From the NCBI RefSeq assembly GCF_010093535.1, contig NW_022985194.1, positions 720,586 through 784,585 on the forward strand: a DNA stretch of 64,000 nt, read 5' to 3'. The notes under the pieces are model-generated. The model saw only the letters and a program-made list of their open reading frames with translations. It was not told where the DNA came from and made no database searches. The position numbers and the translations under genes are program-made. Positions 11,201-22,828 of the stretch are shown piece after piece (positions within the stretch are counted from its first letter, which is position 1; each line of letters begins with the position of its first letter). The stretch comes from Lindgomyces ingoldianus. Its lineage: Eukaryota > Ascomycota > Dothideomycetes > Pleosporales > Lindgomycetaceae.

Positions 11201-14200
11201 CATCCACCGTCGTAACATAACTTCGTCGCATGTTTAATTTGTCGATATCTCTCGGCGATGTCACTGAGGGGGTAAAGTTGGCAACCGTGAAACCTCCGAG
11301 GTGCAAGCGAGGGTTTCGTAAAATTTGCTTCGTGAGGCCCGACTCTGGATCAGACATATCGAGTACCTGTATTTGTGGATATTTGTGAGAGATCTGCTGG
11401 ATGACTCTACCAACGTGCTCATTGAAGTGATGCATACTGTGCCCAGAGGCAATCACATGAGGCAACAACTCCAGAAGCAATTCTGAACGTGTTTTACCAA
11501 CGGCACTAATTAATTCCAGAGAAGAAGAATAGTCGGAGTCGAACATGAGCGATTGAAGGGAATTCTCATCGTCGCTGGCCCATCCATCGTGGTGTAGGAA
11601 AATGAAAGGGGTACGTGCCACACTCGGAAGAGCAAGCTTGAATGGTATAGCTTTGTTATTCTTTCGGAGGATGAAATTTGTTACGCGAGCGCATTCTTCA
11701 ATAAAGCTAGGGTCATAGCCAGAGTCTTCACCGTTATAGGATTGAACAATTTCGTCTTCAGGGTCGACATCAAGAACCGAATGGAGATAGAGCTCATGAT
11801 CATCCTCTGGTCGTGTGTTTGCAAAAGCGGCGACTACTAATCCTTCCACTTGGATCTCGGTGTCACCTTGTTCGTTAGCAATGCCGATGTCGACTGTGAT
11901 GATGGCTTTGGAGGTAAGTGAAGGGTTTCCGATGTGGGTGCAATATGAGTCGACCCGCAAGAGCTCATCAGTGATTGGCTTGGGTTGATTACAATATGCC
12001 AAGTTGAACGTCAGGCTTTGAATTGATACTGGAAGAAAAGGCGTCCACAAAGACCTATCAAGTGTTAGATTTATCGTGCACAACGACGGTGGAACTTACT
12101 TATCGCCGGCAAAGGCGTAAGATAGAAAGGCGGACTGAAAGCAACTATCCAATGTCGCGGGACTGACGGAAAGTTGGGTAGTATCTTCAGAGTGGTATCT
12201 CTTCAGTGTAGTAGCGGCATAGTTGAGGCGTCGGTCGATAGTCTGCAATGATCTGAAAGGCCCGCTGTAAACCAAACCAGTTTCGTCCATCATTCTATAG
12301 AAGGCTTTGGTATCAGCAGGTAACGTTTCGCTGTTCTCTGTCTGCCTCGGGGGTAGCAAGCCCAGCATTGGTTCGCCTAAAACCATTCTCATGTTCCCAT
12401 GCATGTTCATTTTTGGTGTGGTGGTTCCATCCGCTGGACAAGAGGTCAAGGTAAAGGATGCTTCGATCTCGGGATCCGATGGGCGGTGGGGCATAATTTG
12501 TAAGGAGAACAGTATCTCAGTCCCTTGTGAGTTGGGCTCTAGATTAATACCACTTTCAATTGTTAGATTGAGAAGTTGAACACTCGTCGCAAATTGCTTC
12601 CCAGCTTTGAGATGTACACGAGCAGCATCCAAGGCCATTATGCAATAGGCGGATGCTGGAACAAGCGCCTGGCCTTGGAACTTATGGTGGTTTAGCCATG
12701 GTACTTTATCTACCTTCAGAATATTTCGCCAGCGGAGGTTATGTTCGTTGTCGTCGCGAGTGCGCACTCCTAAAAGCTCATGTGGAGGATCGCTGCGGGA
12801 ATGGTATTGACGAGATATCCGGGTCTCTCGGTAATGGATCTGAGAGTGATCCCACGGGTATGACGGCATATCCGAGATCTTGCAACGTGATAGGTCATCT
12901 TTTGGTGAGCTTTGGATATACTTGGGAATGTTAATGGCGTGTGGCCCTGAGGTGCACCATATGGAGCCGATGGATTCCGCAAATGCAACGCTGTCGTCCT
13001 TGTTGCGGTCAAGAAAGCCAATGTAAGGAGGAACTGGGCTAATGGTTGGTTTCATAGTTTGTATGGAAGGCCCTTTCAGCGCCGGGTGCGGGCCAATCTC
13101 GACGACGCAGTCAAATGGCCCGTGTTTGGCAAGTGCGGATTCGAGTGCATCGCGAAACCGGACGGAGTTAGTCATATTATCCCTCCAGTACTCCATGGCT
13201 ACGCTCTGATTCAACATTTCCCCATACCCCTCCACACTAGAAGACCATCGAACGTCACTCCGGCCGGGGAGAGATTTTATCCCACATCTTCGGAGGGCCT
13301 CAATATAAGCGGCTGCTGGTTTCGTCATATGCGGAGAATGATAGGCCGTGTCGACAAGCAATCTTCTCGCAAACTTTCCAGATTTCACAAGAGCAGAACT
13401 TGCTGCGTCTATCGACTCGGTATCACCCGATAGAGTCACGCTTGAAGGACTATTGTTTGCTGCAACAAACAGTTTTCCTTCAAATTGCGGAGCCTTACAG
13501 AATTCGTCGGCTTCATCACTCGACAGTCCTACTGCAAGCATAGCTCCTTTCTCGCTGTTCGTACCTTCAGCGAGATGAGCAACTTCGCCTCGATAATAAG
13601 AGATCAAGATTGCATCTTTCGCACTCAGCCTTCCAGCTGCATAAGCAGCACCAATTTCCCCCGAAGAATGACCAACCACGGAATGGAATAAAACTTCAAG
13701 ACTTCGGAGTAGATCAACGAGCCCAATTTGCAAGGCAGTACACAGTGGCTGAGAGACGGCTGCTTCGTGAACACGTGACATGCCTTTCTCGGCAAATATC
13801 TGCTCTTCGAGAGACCATTGCGGGGGGTCTCTGCAAGCCTTCAGGATCTGATCCAATTTCCGAATTGATGATCGGTAGACTTCGTTTGACAAGAACAAAG
13901 TGCTTGACATCTTCGGCCATTGTGCACCTTGTCCGGTGAAAACAGCGAGGATGCGGGGCTGTCCTTGCACACCTGCAGCTCGGAAGCCAAGCTGGTCGGT
14001 ACTGATACTGAGAACGTCATCTAAGGCCTTGATCATTCCCGGCGTTGTTGTTACCGGGAGAGAGAGTCTATACGGGAAACAAGTCCGAGATGAGAGCTTC
14101 AATGCAAGCCGGTTGCAGTTAATGTGAGAATTTTTCAGAATGAAGTCTTTTAACAACTCAATTGATGATCTTAAGGATCTCCGGGAGTTGGCCGACAGCA

Positions 14201-15704
14201 GAAGAGGTACCGGCCTCGAGGATTCCTTCTTTTTCGTCGGCGTGTCCGCTCGATCCTCCGAAATCGTGAGAATATGTTTCGCATGAATTTGGGAATCGAA
14301 GAGTTCCACGATCGCATGCGCGTTCGTTCCTCCAAACCCGAATGAATTCACACTAGCTCTAAGTGGCTGTCCGGTTGGTACTTGAGGCCATGATTCCAGC
14401 GTTGTGGGAATACGAAGATTCTTGGAGAACGGGCTGACGTTGGGGTTCAGGGTATGCATGTGCAGATTGGGTGGAACTTTTCCATGCTTCATCGCCTGAA
14501 TAACCTTGAGCAGGCCGGCAAGCCCTGCCGCCCCTTCGGTGTGGCCAATAGCGGTTTTCACAGATCCAACAAGCAATTTGCCTGGCCCCTCAGGTTCCCG
14601 CGATCCTCCAAATGCCCGAGATTCAGTGGTTACATCGAATCCTTTCGCTACGCCCGAACCTTCGGGAGGCGAACTTGCGATGGGTTCAAAGAAAGCCTCA
14701 TAAATTGCAGAAGCCTCACGTGGATCTCCAGCTTGGGTTCCTGTTCCATGTGCCTCAAAATACTGGCACCTGTCCGCTGCATTTCGCAAATCCAGTCCCG
14801 CACGAAGATACGTGTCTTTGATCAAGTTCGCCTGAGCTGCAGGGTTCGGCAAGGTGATGCCAGGGGTTCTTCCATCCGAATTCACCCCTGTTTGTCGAAT
14901 GACAGCCTCAATCTCGTCGCCGTCGGCAAGCGCCCTGGACAACGGCTTAAGGAATATGGCCGCGACTCCTTCTCCGCGCGCATAACCGTCGGCACTGATA
15001 TCCCACATGCGACATTTCCCTGTAGGACTGAGCATGTGTAGACTGGCTTCAACAATAAATTGCTCGGGAGTGAGAAGCAAATTGGCGCCCGTAACACAGG
15101 CCATTACACTCTCCCGAGACCGGAGGCTATGGACCGCCTGATGCAACGCGACGAGACTTGAGCTGCACGCCGTATCGATGGTCATAGACGGCCCTCGGAA
15201 GTTGAAAAAGTACGATACCCGGTTCGATATCAGAGATCTCGCGTTCCCTGTTGCATAATATTGGCTCGCAGTCAACTCATCTCGCCCGGAAAGGGTGTCG
15301 TAGTCGGCGGTCATGAGTCCAGCGAAAACCCCGACATTCTGCCCAAAGTATCGATCGAGTGTGTATCCAGCAGATTCTAAGGCTTCATACACAACTTCAA
15401 GTGTCATCCGCTGCTGAGGATCCAGTGCTTCGGCTTCTCGAGGTGTGATATTGAAAAACGCTGCATCAAACTCTCGGTGGTCCTGCTCCAGCCAATAGGC
15501 CTTGATCGAGTTCGTCGTTCCGTGATACTCTCCGTCTGGGTGATAGAAGGCATGAGGGTTGAAGCGCGTGGTCGGCACTTCTCGCGACAAGTCAGGAGGG
15601 GCCGATAACAGTTCCCAAAACTTGGAAGGTGAAGTGGCACCGCCGGCAAATCGGCAACTGCTCCCAACGACTGCAATCGGCTCTGATGGTGGAGGGACGA
15701 ACAT
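8268..15704 (-). CDS. highly reducing polyketide synthase, PKS-NRPS-type, no NRPS (KS-AT-DH-MT-KR-ACP)
   Basis: Model: complement(join(8268..12054, 12100..15704)), 2,463 aa. The 45-bp GT-AG intron joins YAFAGDK in phase to SLWTPFLP inside DH. The start is the first ATG (15704), just before EPIAVVGSSCRF. KS: Cys180 in DTACSSS, then EAHGTGT and GHTEGAAG histidines. AT: Ser680 in GHSSGEIG. DH: His1007 in HKFQGQALVP and Asp in LDSCFQ. The MT region (about 1330-1460) lacks the SAM-binding GxGxG, having LDMSDPESG instead, so it is probably inactive. No ER. KR (about 2100-2290): GLTRDMGQS replaces the usual GLTGDLGQS, but the Ser/Tyr (TSSFAAIGG, QSNYAAANM) are present. ACP: Ser2431 in GVDSL. The protein stops 32 residues later, within the segment that normally leads to the condensation domain of PKS-NRPS hybrids. 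Closest type by my reading is the PKS half of PKS-NRPS enzymes. No tailoring genes flank it. Confidence 0.9.
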
Positions 15705-16922
15705 CTTGAAAGCACGATATGGAGAGTACTGCAAGAACAAACAAGCAGGCGGAAAGGGTGAGGCTTTTGTGCGCCTTACTCCAATGTTGGAACCTACCAG
15801 GAATCATGAGACAATTAGTACAGTGATATCGGGATCGAGGGGTCATGGCTTTAAGCTGCATAATGCCGCTCGCAAGTCTTCAAGACCTAACATGAGATCT
15901 TGACCAAATCCTCTCGCTGATTACATCGTGGATTCGTATGCGGTTGTTTGCCCATATTTAGGAGTCAACAAGCACTCCACGTGGAATGTCGAATTATGCC
16001 ATCCACTCGGGTCCCGGCTAAATTCAGCTTCAAGGAATAAAGAACGCCACCAATATAGGACTGCGTCTCAGCCCTAATTCTTATCGAGTGTTATCGGCCA
16101 AAAACATGCAGCGGTTGAGATCGCAAGGGTACATACCAATAGCGAGGTCCCACTACCGAGACTAGGGACTTGCATGCCTCTCTGACCAGGAAGCCGGAAC
16201 GGGAAAAGGAAAGCAGAAGGCTATCCCACCGTCATCTATAAGAACCACTGCTCAAAAGAGAATCACATCCTCGGATGATTTCCTCTTTCATGCTGCGCGT
16301 GGCCCCATGTGAGTGCTAGGAAATCTGGACCGTCCCGTTCCGAGGCCCTAAAGCCAATCGAAAATCTCACAGGCTGGAATCATTGGATGAAAGCAGGAAT
16401 TCTGCAGGAACTATCTCGCGTGATTGCTTACGCTTTTTTTAGGATTACCCAATAGCCTTCGCCACCGTCATTGCTGTCCGTATGTAAACGAGAACGAGGT
16501 AACTGCATTGCACTTTGAAGCATACATCTCAGCACATGAATCTTATCTGCACAAGATTTATCACACGCCCCGGAGAAAATCCTCTTGGTATTTAGGGACT
16601 CATAAACAACCCAGTGTTCAAATCCTCTACCTTATGTGGAGAGAATTTGCCAGGTAGCGTTAATTACACAGCGCTGAAGTTTAGAGGTTGGCCAAACGCG
16701 ATGTTCACAGTAAATCGCCACAGCTATCTTCGGCTGATCCCACTTCTGAATCACTCCATTATTCTCAGCTGCTTACTCAAACTCCGGTGGACATGTGGGG
16801 CTGATGATTGTCATCCTCAACTGACTTTTCCTCCATTTGCCTGACGTTTCCACATTTCTTCATGTGGTCTCACTCAAGGATGTGGTGTTCGCAGGATCGT
16901 TGTTAAGATGGATTTCGAATCT
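15705..16922. other. intergenic, PKS 5' flank
   Basis: About 1.2 kb upstream of the PKS start. No gene seen on either strand. Nothing identifiable as a pathway-specific regulator or tailoring gene lies here. Confidence 0.4.
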
Positions 16923-17414
16923 CATGATGTTTAATAGAACGTAACCGTTACTGTCAGTGGTGTTTTTAGTGCGCTACTGGTGGCAACAGAGTTCGTTCTT
17001 TCAGATAGAGTGAATTTAAACGGCCATGCAGGCAGTAACAGTAACTGCTAAGTTAACTAAGGGTGGAGTAGCTACTGTTTAGTATAGTTACTGCAGTAAC
17101 TACTATTTCTAAAGGCTCTAGAGAGCTTAATTCTGACACAATCTTGCTAATATAGTCACAGATATTAGTCTAACTCTAAGCAAACAAGTCTACTAAAGCC
17201 CTAATTATAGATAGAAATAACTAGTTATAATTATTAATTGTCCTTCTAGCTTTGCTAAAGCGCTAAGATATTAAACAGTATGGGCAGTTACTGCAGTAAC
17301 TAGAGCCTTATTAACTATACGGTAATGGAAGACAATTCGCTTTTGTTCTAACTGCTAAGAGATTGATGCTATCAGTAACAGTAGCAACAGAACTAAGTTC
17401 TATTAAACACCATG
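16923..17414. mobile_element. candidate MITE-like inverted-repeat element, 492 bp
   Basis: An 18-bp inverted repeat bounds an AT-rich, non-coding segment: CATGATGTTTAATAGAAC at 16923-16940 and the complement of CATGGTGTTTAATAGAAC at 17397-17414 (one mismatch). The interior contains the palindrome AGTTACTGCAGTAACT twice (about 17079 and 17285) and several CAGTAACAGTA-like motifs near both ends. The string ATTTCGA occurs near both outer edges but at different distances, so a target duplication is only possible. It has no coding capacity, and its class is undetermined. Confidence 0.5.
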
Positions 17415-18927
17415 ATTTCGATTGTGGCAAGAATTGGAGAAGAATTTGGAAGTAGGAAGAGGAAACTTTAGCGTGTTAGCGGAGAAATTCGTGGATCCTC
17501 TTTTCTCGAAGAAGAAGGCATCGACCATGGCTAGACCCTAAGTAAAAGTCCTCTGCCATTCCACCAAGTGCTTACCATACTTATAAACGCACTCTTCTAC
17601 ATTGTTGCCTCGCTAATGTCTTATTCAGCTCATTAGACTGATGAGAACCCTAAAGCGGGCGACGCGAACACCTCACCAGGATCTGGATCATGAGGGCTTG
17701 AGTCAACACGTGGGATATGTTCAAGCACGCGCGACTTCTTACAGTCAGAGCTTTCCTCGACAATCAAACAATGATAGTAGTTCTTGTGAAGTAAGGTCTT
17801 GTATTCCTAGCTAATCTCACCCAGACAATCGCAATCCAGACACAGAATCCAACATGAACATTCAATGTATACGGCTCTCCAACAGTCACTTCTTAACAGC
17901 GAGGACTCAGTATAAATTCAGTTGCCACGTTTTCCTTTTCCTACTCAGACCTCCAATCAACAAGAAGTAAATCTCCAATTCATTCATTCAAGAAATCCTT
18001 GCTATATATTACAATCTTGGGCTACCTGGTTACCAACTCAATCTTTTTCTGCTAGGATGCCTGCCCTAATAAAAATCACACTGGAGTGGTAAATTGAGCT
18101 CACAACCCACAACCCACCCCTCTCTTCTATTGGCCCCAAAAGTGAACTGGGCACCCCCCGAGGTATATGGAGGATCTCTGTCCTGCCTGGCAGAAGAAAT
18201 ATCCTACGAGCGATGGACATCAAGGGAAAATTCATTGAGCAGGTGTCGGAGAAGATATTATGCAACATTAAAGTCACACCTTTTATCTTAACCAGAATTA
18301 CATTTCTAAGCTTTCAAGTAGTTTTGATAATTGAAGTCCTTTAAATCTTTTACTACGACATCCCGCGCCTAATTGAGGACATTCCGTGTGAGAACTACGT
18401 TGGCATTTCACAACATAGGTGGGTAGAGATATCACATTCCGGTTGTCTCAAACATGCATCCTCCGGAATTGCATTGCTTCTTTAAGATAAGTGTGGGTAA
18501 ATACACAAACCTCAAAGAAATCCGCGAAACCCATTCTTCATTGAGAGAAGACGAGAAGACACCGAGAATGCACGAAAACATAAGCTTAGAGAACCCAGTC
18601 GAGGTATCGCGTTCCTGAAATCTTTTATGAGGCGTTCTTCTTAGAAAACCGCACAGCCAATTCACTGCACGCGATGCCGAGTAGAAACGTGTATTTGAGA
18701 CATGTCCCAGGGCCCTCGGTGTGAATGCCTGACAAGACACGACAATGTACAACGAGCTTCTGGAAAGCGTAGGTTCAATACAAATACAAGGACTGAACTT
18801 TCTTCCTTCATTAAAAGCTTTAAAGCACCTTGTCTACAGAACACCATCAATACATTCCTCCAACTGTCTATCAACAATTATCGACATTCCCTCAACTACT
18901 TTACCAACCCACTCTGTTCCTCACAAC
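17415..18927. other. gene-poor stretch
   Basis: No gene recognised. The ORFs present are short and motif-free. The last 200 bases form the CT-rich leader of the ORF at 18928. Confidence 0.35.
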
Positions 18928-19098
18928 ATGTGCAGGAAGATCGAAATAGTTTACGCCTACTGCCCAGATGCATGTAGAATATTCATCACGTATATATATT
19001 GCATACAGAATCCGTACAAGAACGACCCACATTTATGTCCTCTGTACATAGTTGAACCTGGGGAATGGAAACCGGAGTTCTGCCCCGATTGCCGCTAG
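18928..19098 (+). CDS. small Cys-rich protein, 56 aa, MC start, ends FCPDCR
   Basis: ATG at 18928, stop ends at 19098. The product starts MCRKIEIVYAYCPDAC and ends EFCPDCR. Between these are further cysteines in YCIQ and LCPLY. The CT-rich 5' leader before CACAACATG is typical of fungal transcripts. Same size and plan as the 56-aa minus-strand ORF at 5746 and the N-terminal half of the ORF at 7899. No signal peptide is obvious. Function unknown. The CxxC ends suggest metal binding or a structural disulfide, but that is inference. Confidence 0.5.
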   Translation: MCRKIEIVYAYCPDACRIFITYIYCIQNPYKNDPHLCPLYIVEPGEWKPEFCPDCR

Positions 19099-19318
19099 GG
19101 TTGACACGCAACTGTAGAGGCGGTTCTAATGCGAATGATTATGTAGCAAGTGGAAAGAATAGGCTTGGGCCCCTTCCACTCATTTGCGTCTGGGACAACT
19201 TTCTAATCTAAATATTCATCTTCACTCTTAAACCTCTCGTTCTAGTTCTTGATATAAAAGCTTCAAATTGTCTCATAGTCTGCGATGTAAATGTTGGATG
19301 CTATCTAGAGGTGGGAGA
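19099..19318. other. intergenic before solo LTR
   Basis: Short spacer with no gene seen. It ends at the ATAAT target duplication that starts at 19319. Confidence 0.4.
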
Positions 19319-19323
19319 ATAAT

Positions 19324-19510
19324 TGTTTGCATTTGCGGAGCTCTCCGAGCTTCACTACTTGCTCACATTCAGGAGTTACTGCTGCCTGCTATAGTAATAT
19401 GTTACCTACCCTGCTGCCTAGCTCAGTCTTTACATATATAGACCCTTAGGTACCCTCGTTTAGTAATCAATCTGATTCCTCATGCCTCTGGTGCTCCCAC
19501 AAGCTTCACA
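19324..19510. repeat. solo LTR (187 bp) with 5-bp target duplication ATAAT
   Basis: The segment starts TGTTTGCATTTGCGG and ends AAGCTTCACA, i.e. the canonical TG...CA of an LTR. It is flanked on both sides by ATAAT (19319-19323 and 19511-19515). A diverged relative lies at 52838-53031, sharing the start TGTTTGC, a central TATATAG-CCCTTAGGT block, and the end TTCCT(C)ATG-C-TGGTGCTCC. It has no internal coding region, so it is a solo LTR left by recombination between the two LTRs. The orientation of the parent element is unknown. Confidence 0.85.
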
Positions 19511-19952
19511 ATAATTCTGAACTTCAATTTTTTGAAAAGCGAAATTTGTTCCTAAAATTAGTGATCGCAGTTACAGCATTGTAGTGAGTGTTTAGAGACA
19601 TAGGTAGAGCAGATGAAAAGCAAGTACGTTCTACCGGTGTGGGAATCGCTGTGAAACGAGATGTGTATCCAGAATCTGAAGAAGAATGTAAACAATCACG
19701 TCCAGTGTCCGCCTTGAGCAATTGAGACCCCTTAAATCGGAAGAGAGTAAGCAGACAGTTTGATTTACCAAGATATATACAGCCATTCTAATACATGACA
19801 TACGAAATCCTATAGCTAGAGATGTGAAAAGCTTATCGTTAGCCACATACTAAAAGTTACGGCCTGATTCTTCAACACAACTCCGTTCTTACCGTAAAAA
19901 TACCCCTTATATATTTGGCCCTGCTTCAATCCCTACCACCATACCCACCGCC

Positions 19953-20066
19953 ATGTCTACTGATGCAAACACCCTCATATTATGCCCATGGTCGACTCCT
20001 GTGATACAAGGGAGAGGTGGATCATGTTTGACGTGTGATCCGAATCTGACCCTATCCATCATCTGA
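19953..20066 (+). CDS. possible tiny ORF, 37 aa (weak)
   Basis: ATG at 19953, stop at 20064-20066. The product MSTDANTLILCPWSTPV... contains one CLTC motif. Support is limited to a TATATATT sequence about 45 bases upstream, a CCACC-rich leader and a CCGCCATG start context. It resembles no known family and may be chance. The rest of 19516-20184 holds nothing identifiable. Confidence 0.2.
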   Translation: MSTDANTLILCPWSTPVIQGRGGSCLTCDPNLTLSII

Positions 20067-20189
20067 GCAGAAGCTGTCTAGGTGGTTTGTGGTGGCATGA
20101 AGGATTCTATATTGAATAACCGTCAGGTACTCTTGAAATATGTGCTAGCAGTCGCTATATGGGGTCCCCAAGTGTCTTAAGCCTGATTC

Positions 20190-20391
20190 TCTTGCATGAG
20201 CTGAGGAGGGGACATATGGCAAACGACTCGACAAGGGAGCGAGATCCAAACAAGGTGGAATGAGTGTATTGTAAGGTCTGAGGAGCTCGATAGAGCTCTG
20301 AGCTGACTATATACTGTACGAGATAGGAGCTATGCCTAATGAGTGAATAGTGCAGTGCATGGGTATGATATCGCGTGAGACACGTGCGACA
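20190..20391 (-). repeat. 3' LTR of the copia element
   Basis: Read on the minus strand, it starts TGTCGCACGTGTCTCACG and ends CATGCAAGA. By eye it is identical over all 202 bases to the copy at 23399-23600. It is bordered on the left by the target duplication GATTC and on the right by the polypurine tract. Confidence 0.9.
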
Positions 20392-20400
20392 CACCCCCCT
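20392..20400 (-). other. polypurine tract of the copia element
   Basis: Minus-strand AGGGGGGTG lies directly against the 3' LTR (which starts TGTCGC at 20391). This is the expected position for the plus-strand primer of reverse transcription. Confidence 0.7.
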
Positions 20401-20512
20401 AGCTTTGACGAAGTGAATACTGAAGCAAAGCTGTACAAAGAGAAATAATAGACTGCAGGTGTACAGTAGTGCACTTAAGAGTGCGAAACAGCAAAAAAAG
20501 AAGTTAGTAGGC

Positions 20513-22801
20513 TTAGGCTTTAAAGCTAATGTTAGTAGAGTAAGCCTTTAGGGCGTCACTTAGGCGGACAAGGCCTAGTTGTTTAATAAATGCTTAATGC
20601 TTTTGTTAAGGTAGAAACTTAGTAAGGCCGTTAGGCGGCATGTCTGCAGTAGGGATCTAGTGTATGCAAATCCTTCTTTCCTAAGGCTCATAATTAATTA
20701 GAGCTGTGTGCTAAGTAGTTATAGCTTGCTTAAGATTATTATTATTAGTCTTAAAGTCTATAGCTGCGTCGCCTGTTCGCGGACAGACCTTAATAACTAA
20801 TAGTGGCTTGTTGTTAGAGCTATTATCTAGCGTGTTGCTAGGGTTATGTTAGGAGACTAAGTTAATATTAGTTTCCCTTTTAGAGTTAACCTCTAGGACA
20901 GTTTCTAGGGTTATTTTAGGAGAGGGCATATAATAGAGGGAGCCTTGCTGGCGCTTTTCCTGCAGCTAATTGCTAGGTCCCACATCGCGCTCCTTAAGCT
21001 CTAGAAGCTCTTCTGTAAAATTAATGTAATCCTTATTGTTTAAGGTATTATCTTACGCAATAAGTTGCTGTGCAAGGTCTTTAGCAGCTATAACTATTAG
21101 CAAAATAGATCTAATGCATAGATCCTCTGTGCGTGATACTAGGGCCTAGTGACCCTTAGTTTAAGTAGTAAAGCAGATTAGTGATTAAGTGCCATTATAA
21201 AGTTATTTATATATAAGGTTGTCTCTAGAGTTAAAATGTATGTCCTGTCCTTAAGAAAGAGATATAAGACTAGTAAACATGCTAGGGATGTAGGCTACAT
21301 TATTTAGGTTTATCTTAGTAGGTCCTCTAGGACCCTTTACAGTAAGTGTGACCGTGCCCTATGCCAGTATAGGAAGGTGTTAGCTGCCAGCCCTAAGTTA
21401 GTCTAATAGGGATAAGCTCTAAGTCTATTAAAAGTTAGCTAGATTATTGTAAACATAGATGTCTGCTCTAGGATCTAAGATCTATAAGTGCTAGAGAGGA
21501 TTCTCTTTGTTATCTGGCTCCACAGCATGTTCCTTACTCACAAGGTTTGTTATAAAGCTTATAAGAGTAGCTGCTAATTGCCTAGTGCTAGTTAGAGCAT
21601 TAGGTAGATTCTAGTTAGTAGAATTATTAGGAGCTAGCGTCTTAGAGATTGCATTTAGATGTAGACTAGGTTAAGACTGTAGGCTTTAATTATACAATTA
21701 AGTTGCGTAACTAGACAATTAAGTTAGCTAATAATAGTTGCTATTGTTGCCGCCTCTTCTGCGTCCTCTTCCTTAGTTTAGTTAGTTTCTTAGTAGTAGA
21801 GGAAGGTCTCTGTTCTTAAGCCGCTTAGCTTCTGCTTTAAGCTAAGGATTGCTGCTTATCTGCTTGTTGTATTCCTGCTAAAGAAAAGTAGAGATCTAGA
21901 ACCCTTTAGGTCTTAGTTAAGGATTGTTAATTTTGCAGTTTTTAGATTTATAGCGACCTTCACAGAAGTCGCATATAAACTGCTGTTGCTGCTGTTCTGG
22001 TGTGGACAAACGTCCTTAGTATGTGGCGAAACTGCTGTGGGTGACGCTAGGTTGCTAAGCTAGCTGTGATTATTGCTAATTTTTAAAGAACTCTAGACAG
22101 CTAGTAAGGAAATTAGGTAGATCCTTATTAGTCTGTTTATGCTAGACTAGGATTAATTAGATAGCTGCTGCGCATCTAGGGTTTATGTCTAAAATTGCCA
22201 ACACAAAGTTATAGTGTAGTTAATATTCTGTCACATTTAGCAGGTAGACTAATTTAGCATTAATATATGCGTTCCTGTATGCTGTAATCTATTAGTCCTA
22301 TTTTATTTTTAATAACTACTTCCTTGCGCAGTTGTATGCTGTTTGTGCGCTCTGCTTAAGCTGCTTGTTAGAGGGCTCTAGGATTGCCCTTAAGGCCTTT
22401 AGCCTTTTATAGATTGTTTCTTTGTCCCTAATAATAGGGTAGTTTAATGTGTTAACAGTGCTCTTAATAAGCACATAGATGTCTAATAGGGCTTTGTGTT
22501 AAGCTTAGAATAACCTTAGATTATTACAGTAGTCTTTACAGGCTATTATGTAGCATCGCTGATTGTTAAGGTTTAGGTCAGAGACTATAGGGTTGGGACT
22601 GAGCTGGGTGCTGCCTGTATGAAACTTCGCGACCTCAGGCCTCTGTGGCATAGTGTTAACCAGGAGATTTTCTAGTAAGAGGTCTAGATTAATATACTCC
22701 CAGACATATTCTCTAGTTGCCTGTGTCTTGATGCGACTAAACTAGGGCTGCCAGTCGCTCTTTTTGGTAAGCTGTACAGAGGCATTAATGTTTAAAGTCA
22801 T
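20513..22801 (-). pseudogene. Ty1/copia gag-pol remnant (gag, zinc knuckle, protease, RNase H tail)
   Basis: One continuous frame of 763 codons from ATG 22801 to TAA 20513. I counted more than thirty in-frame stops by hand, all TAA or TAG and none TGA, where Gln (CAA/CAG) or Trp (TGG) is expected. Gag reads KKSDWQP..FSRIKTQATREYVWEYIN and LKALRAILEPSNKQ, typical of copia gag. A zinc knuckle CDFCEGRYKSKNC lies at about 21936-21973. The protease is recognisable around 21300-21500 (ILDPRADIYV in place of the family's D-S-G-A site, then GTVTLTVKGPRGPTKI). The C-terminal RNase H end reads IPTADMPPNGLTKFLP (about 20620-20665). Integrase and reverse transcriptase are absent. The lack of frameshifts shows decay purely by transitions. 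Confidence 0.85.
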
Positions 22802-22828
22802 CTTTCTGTGTGTTGATAGAGTAGGACG

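Noticed and set aside
8268..15740. PKS as two separate genes split at about 12090
   Set aside because: A 45-bp GT-AG intron joins them in phase within the DH domain. The frame upstream of 15704 has no ATG.
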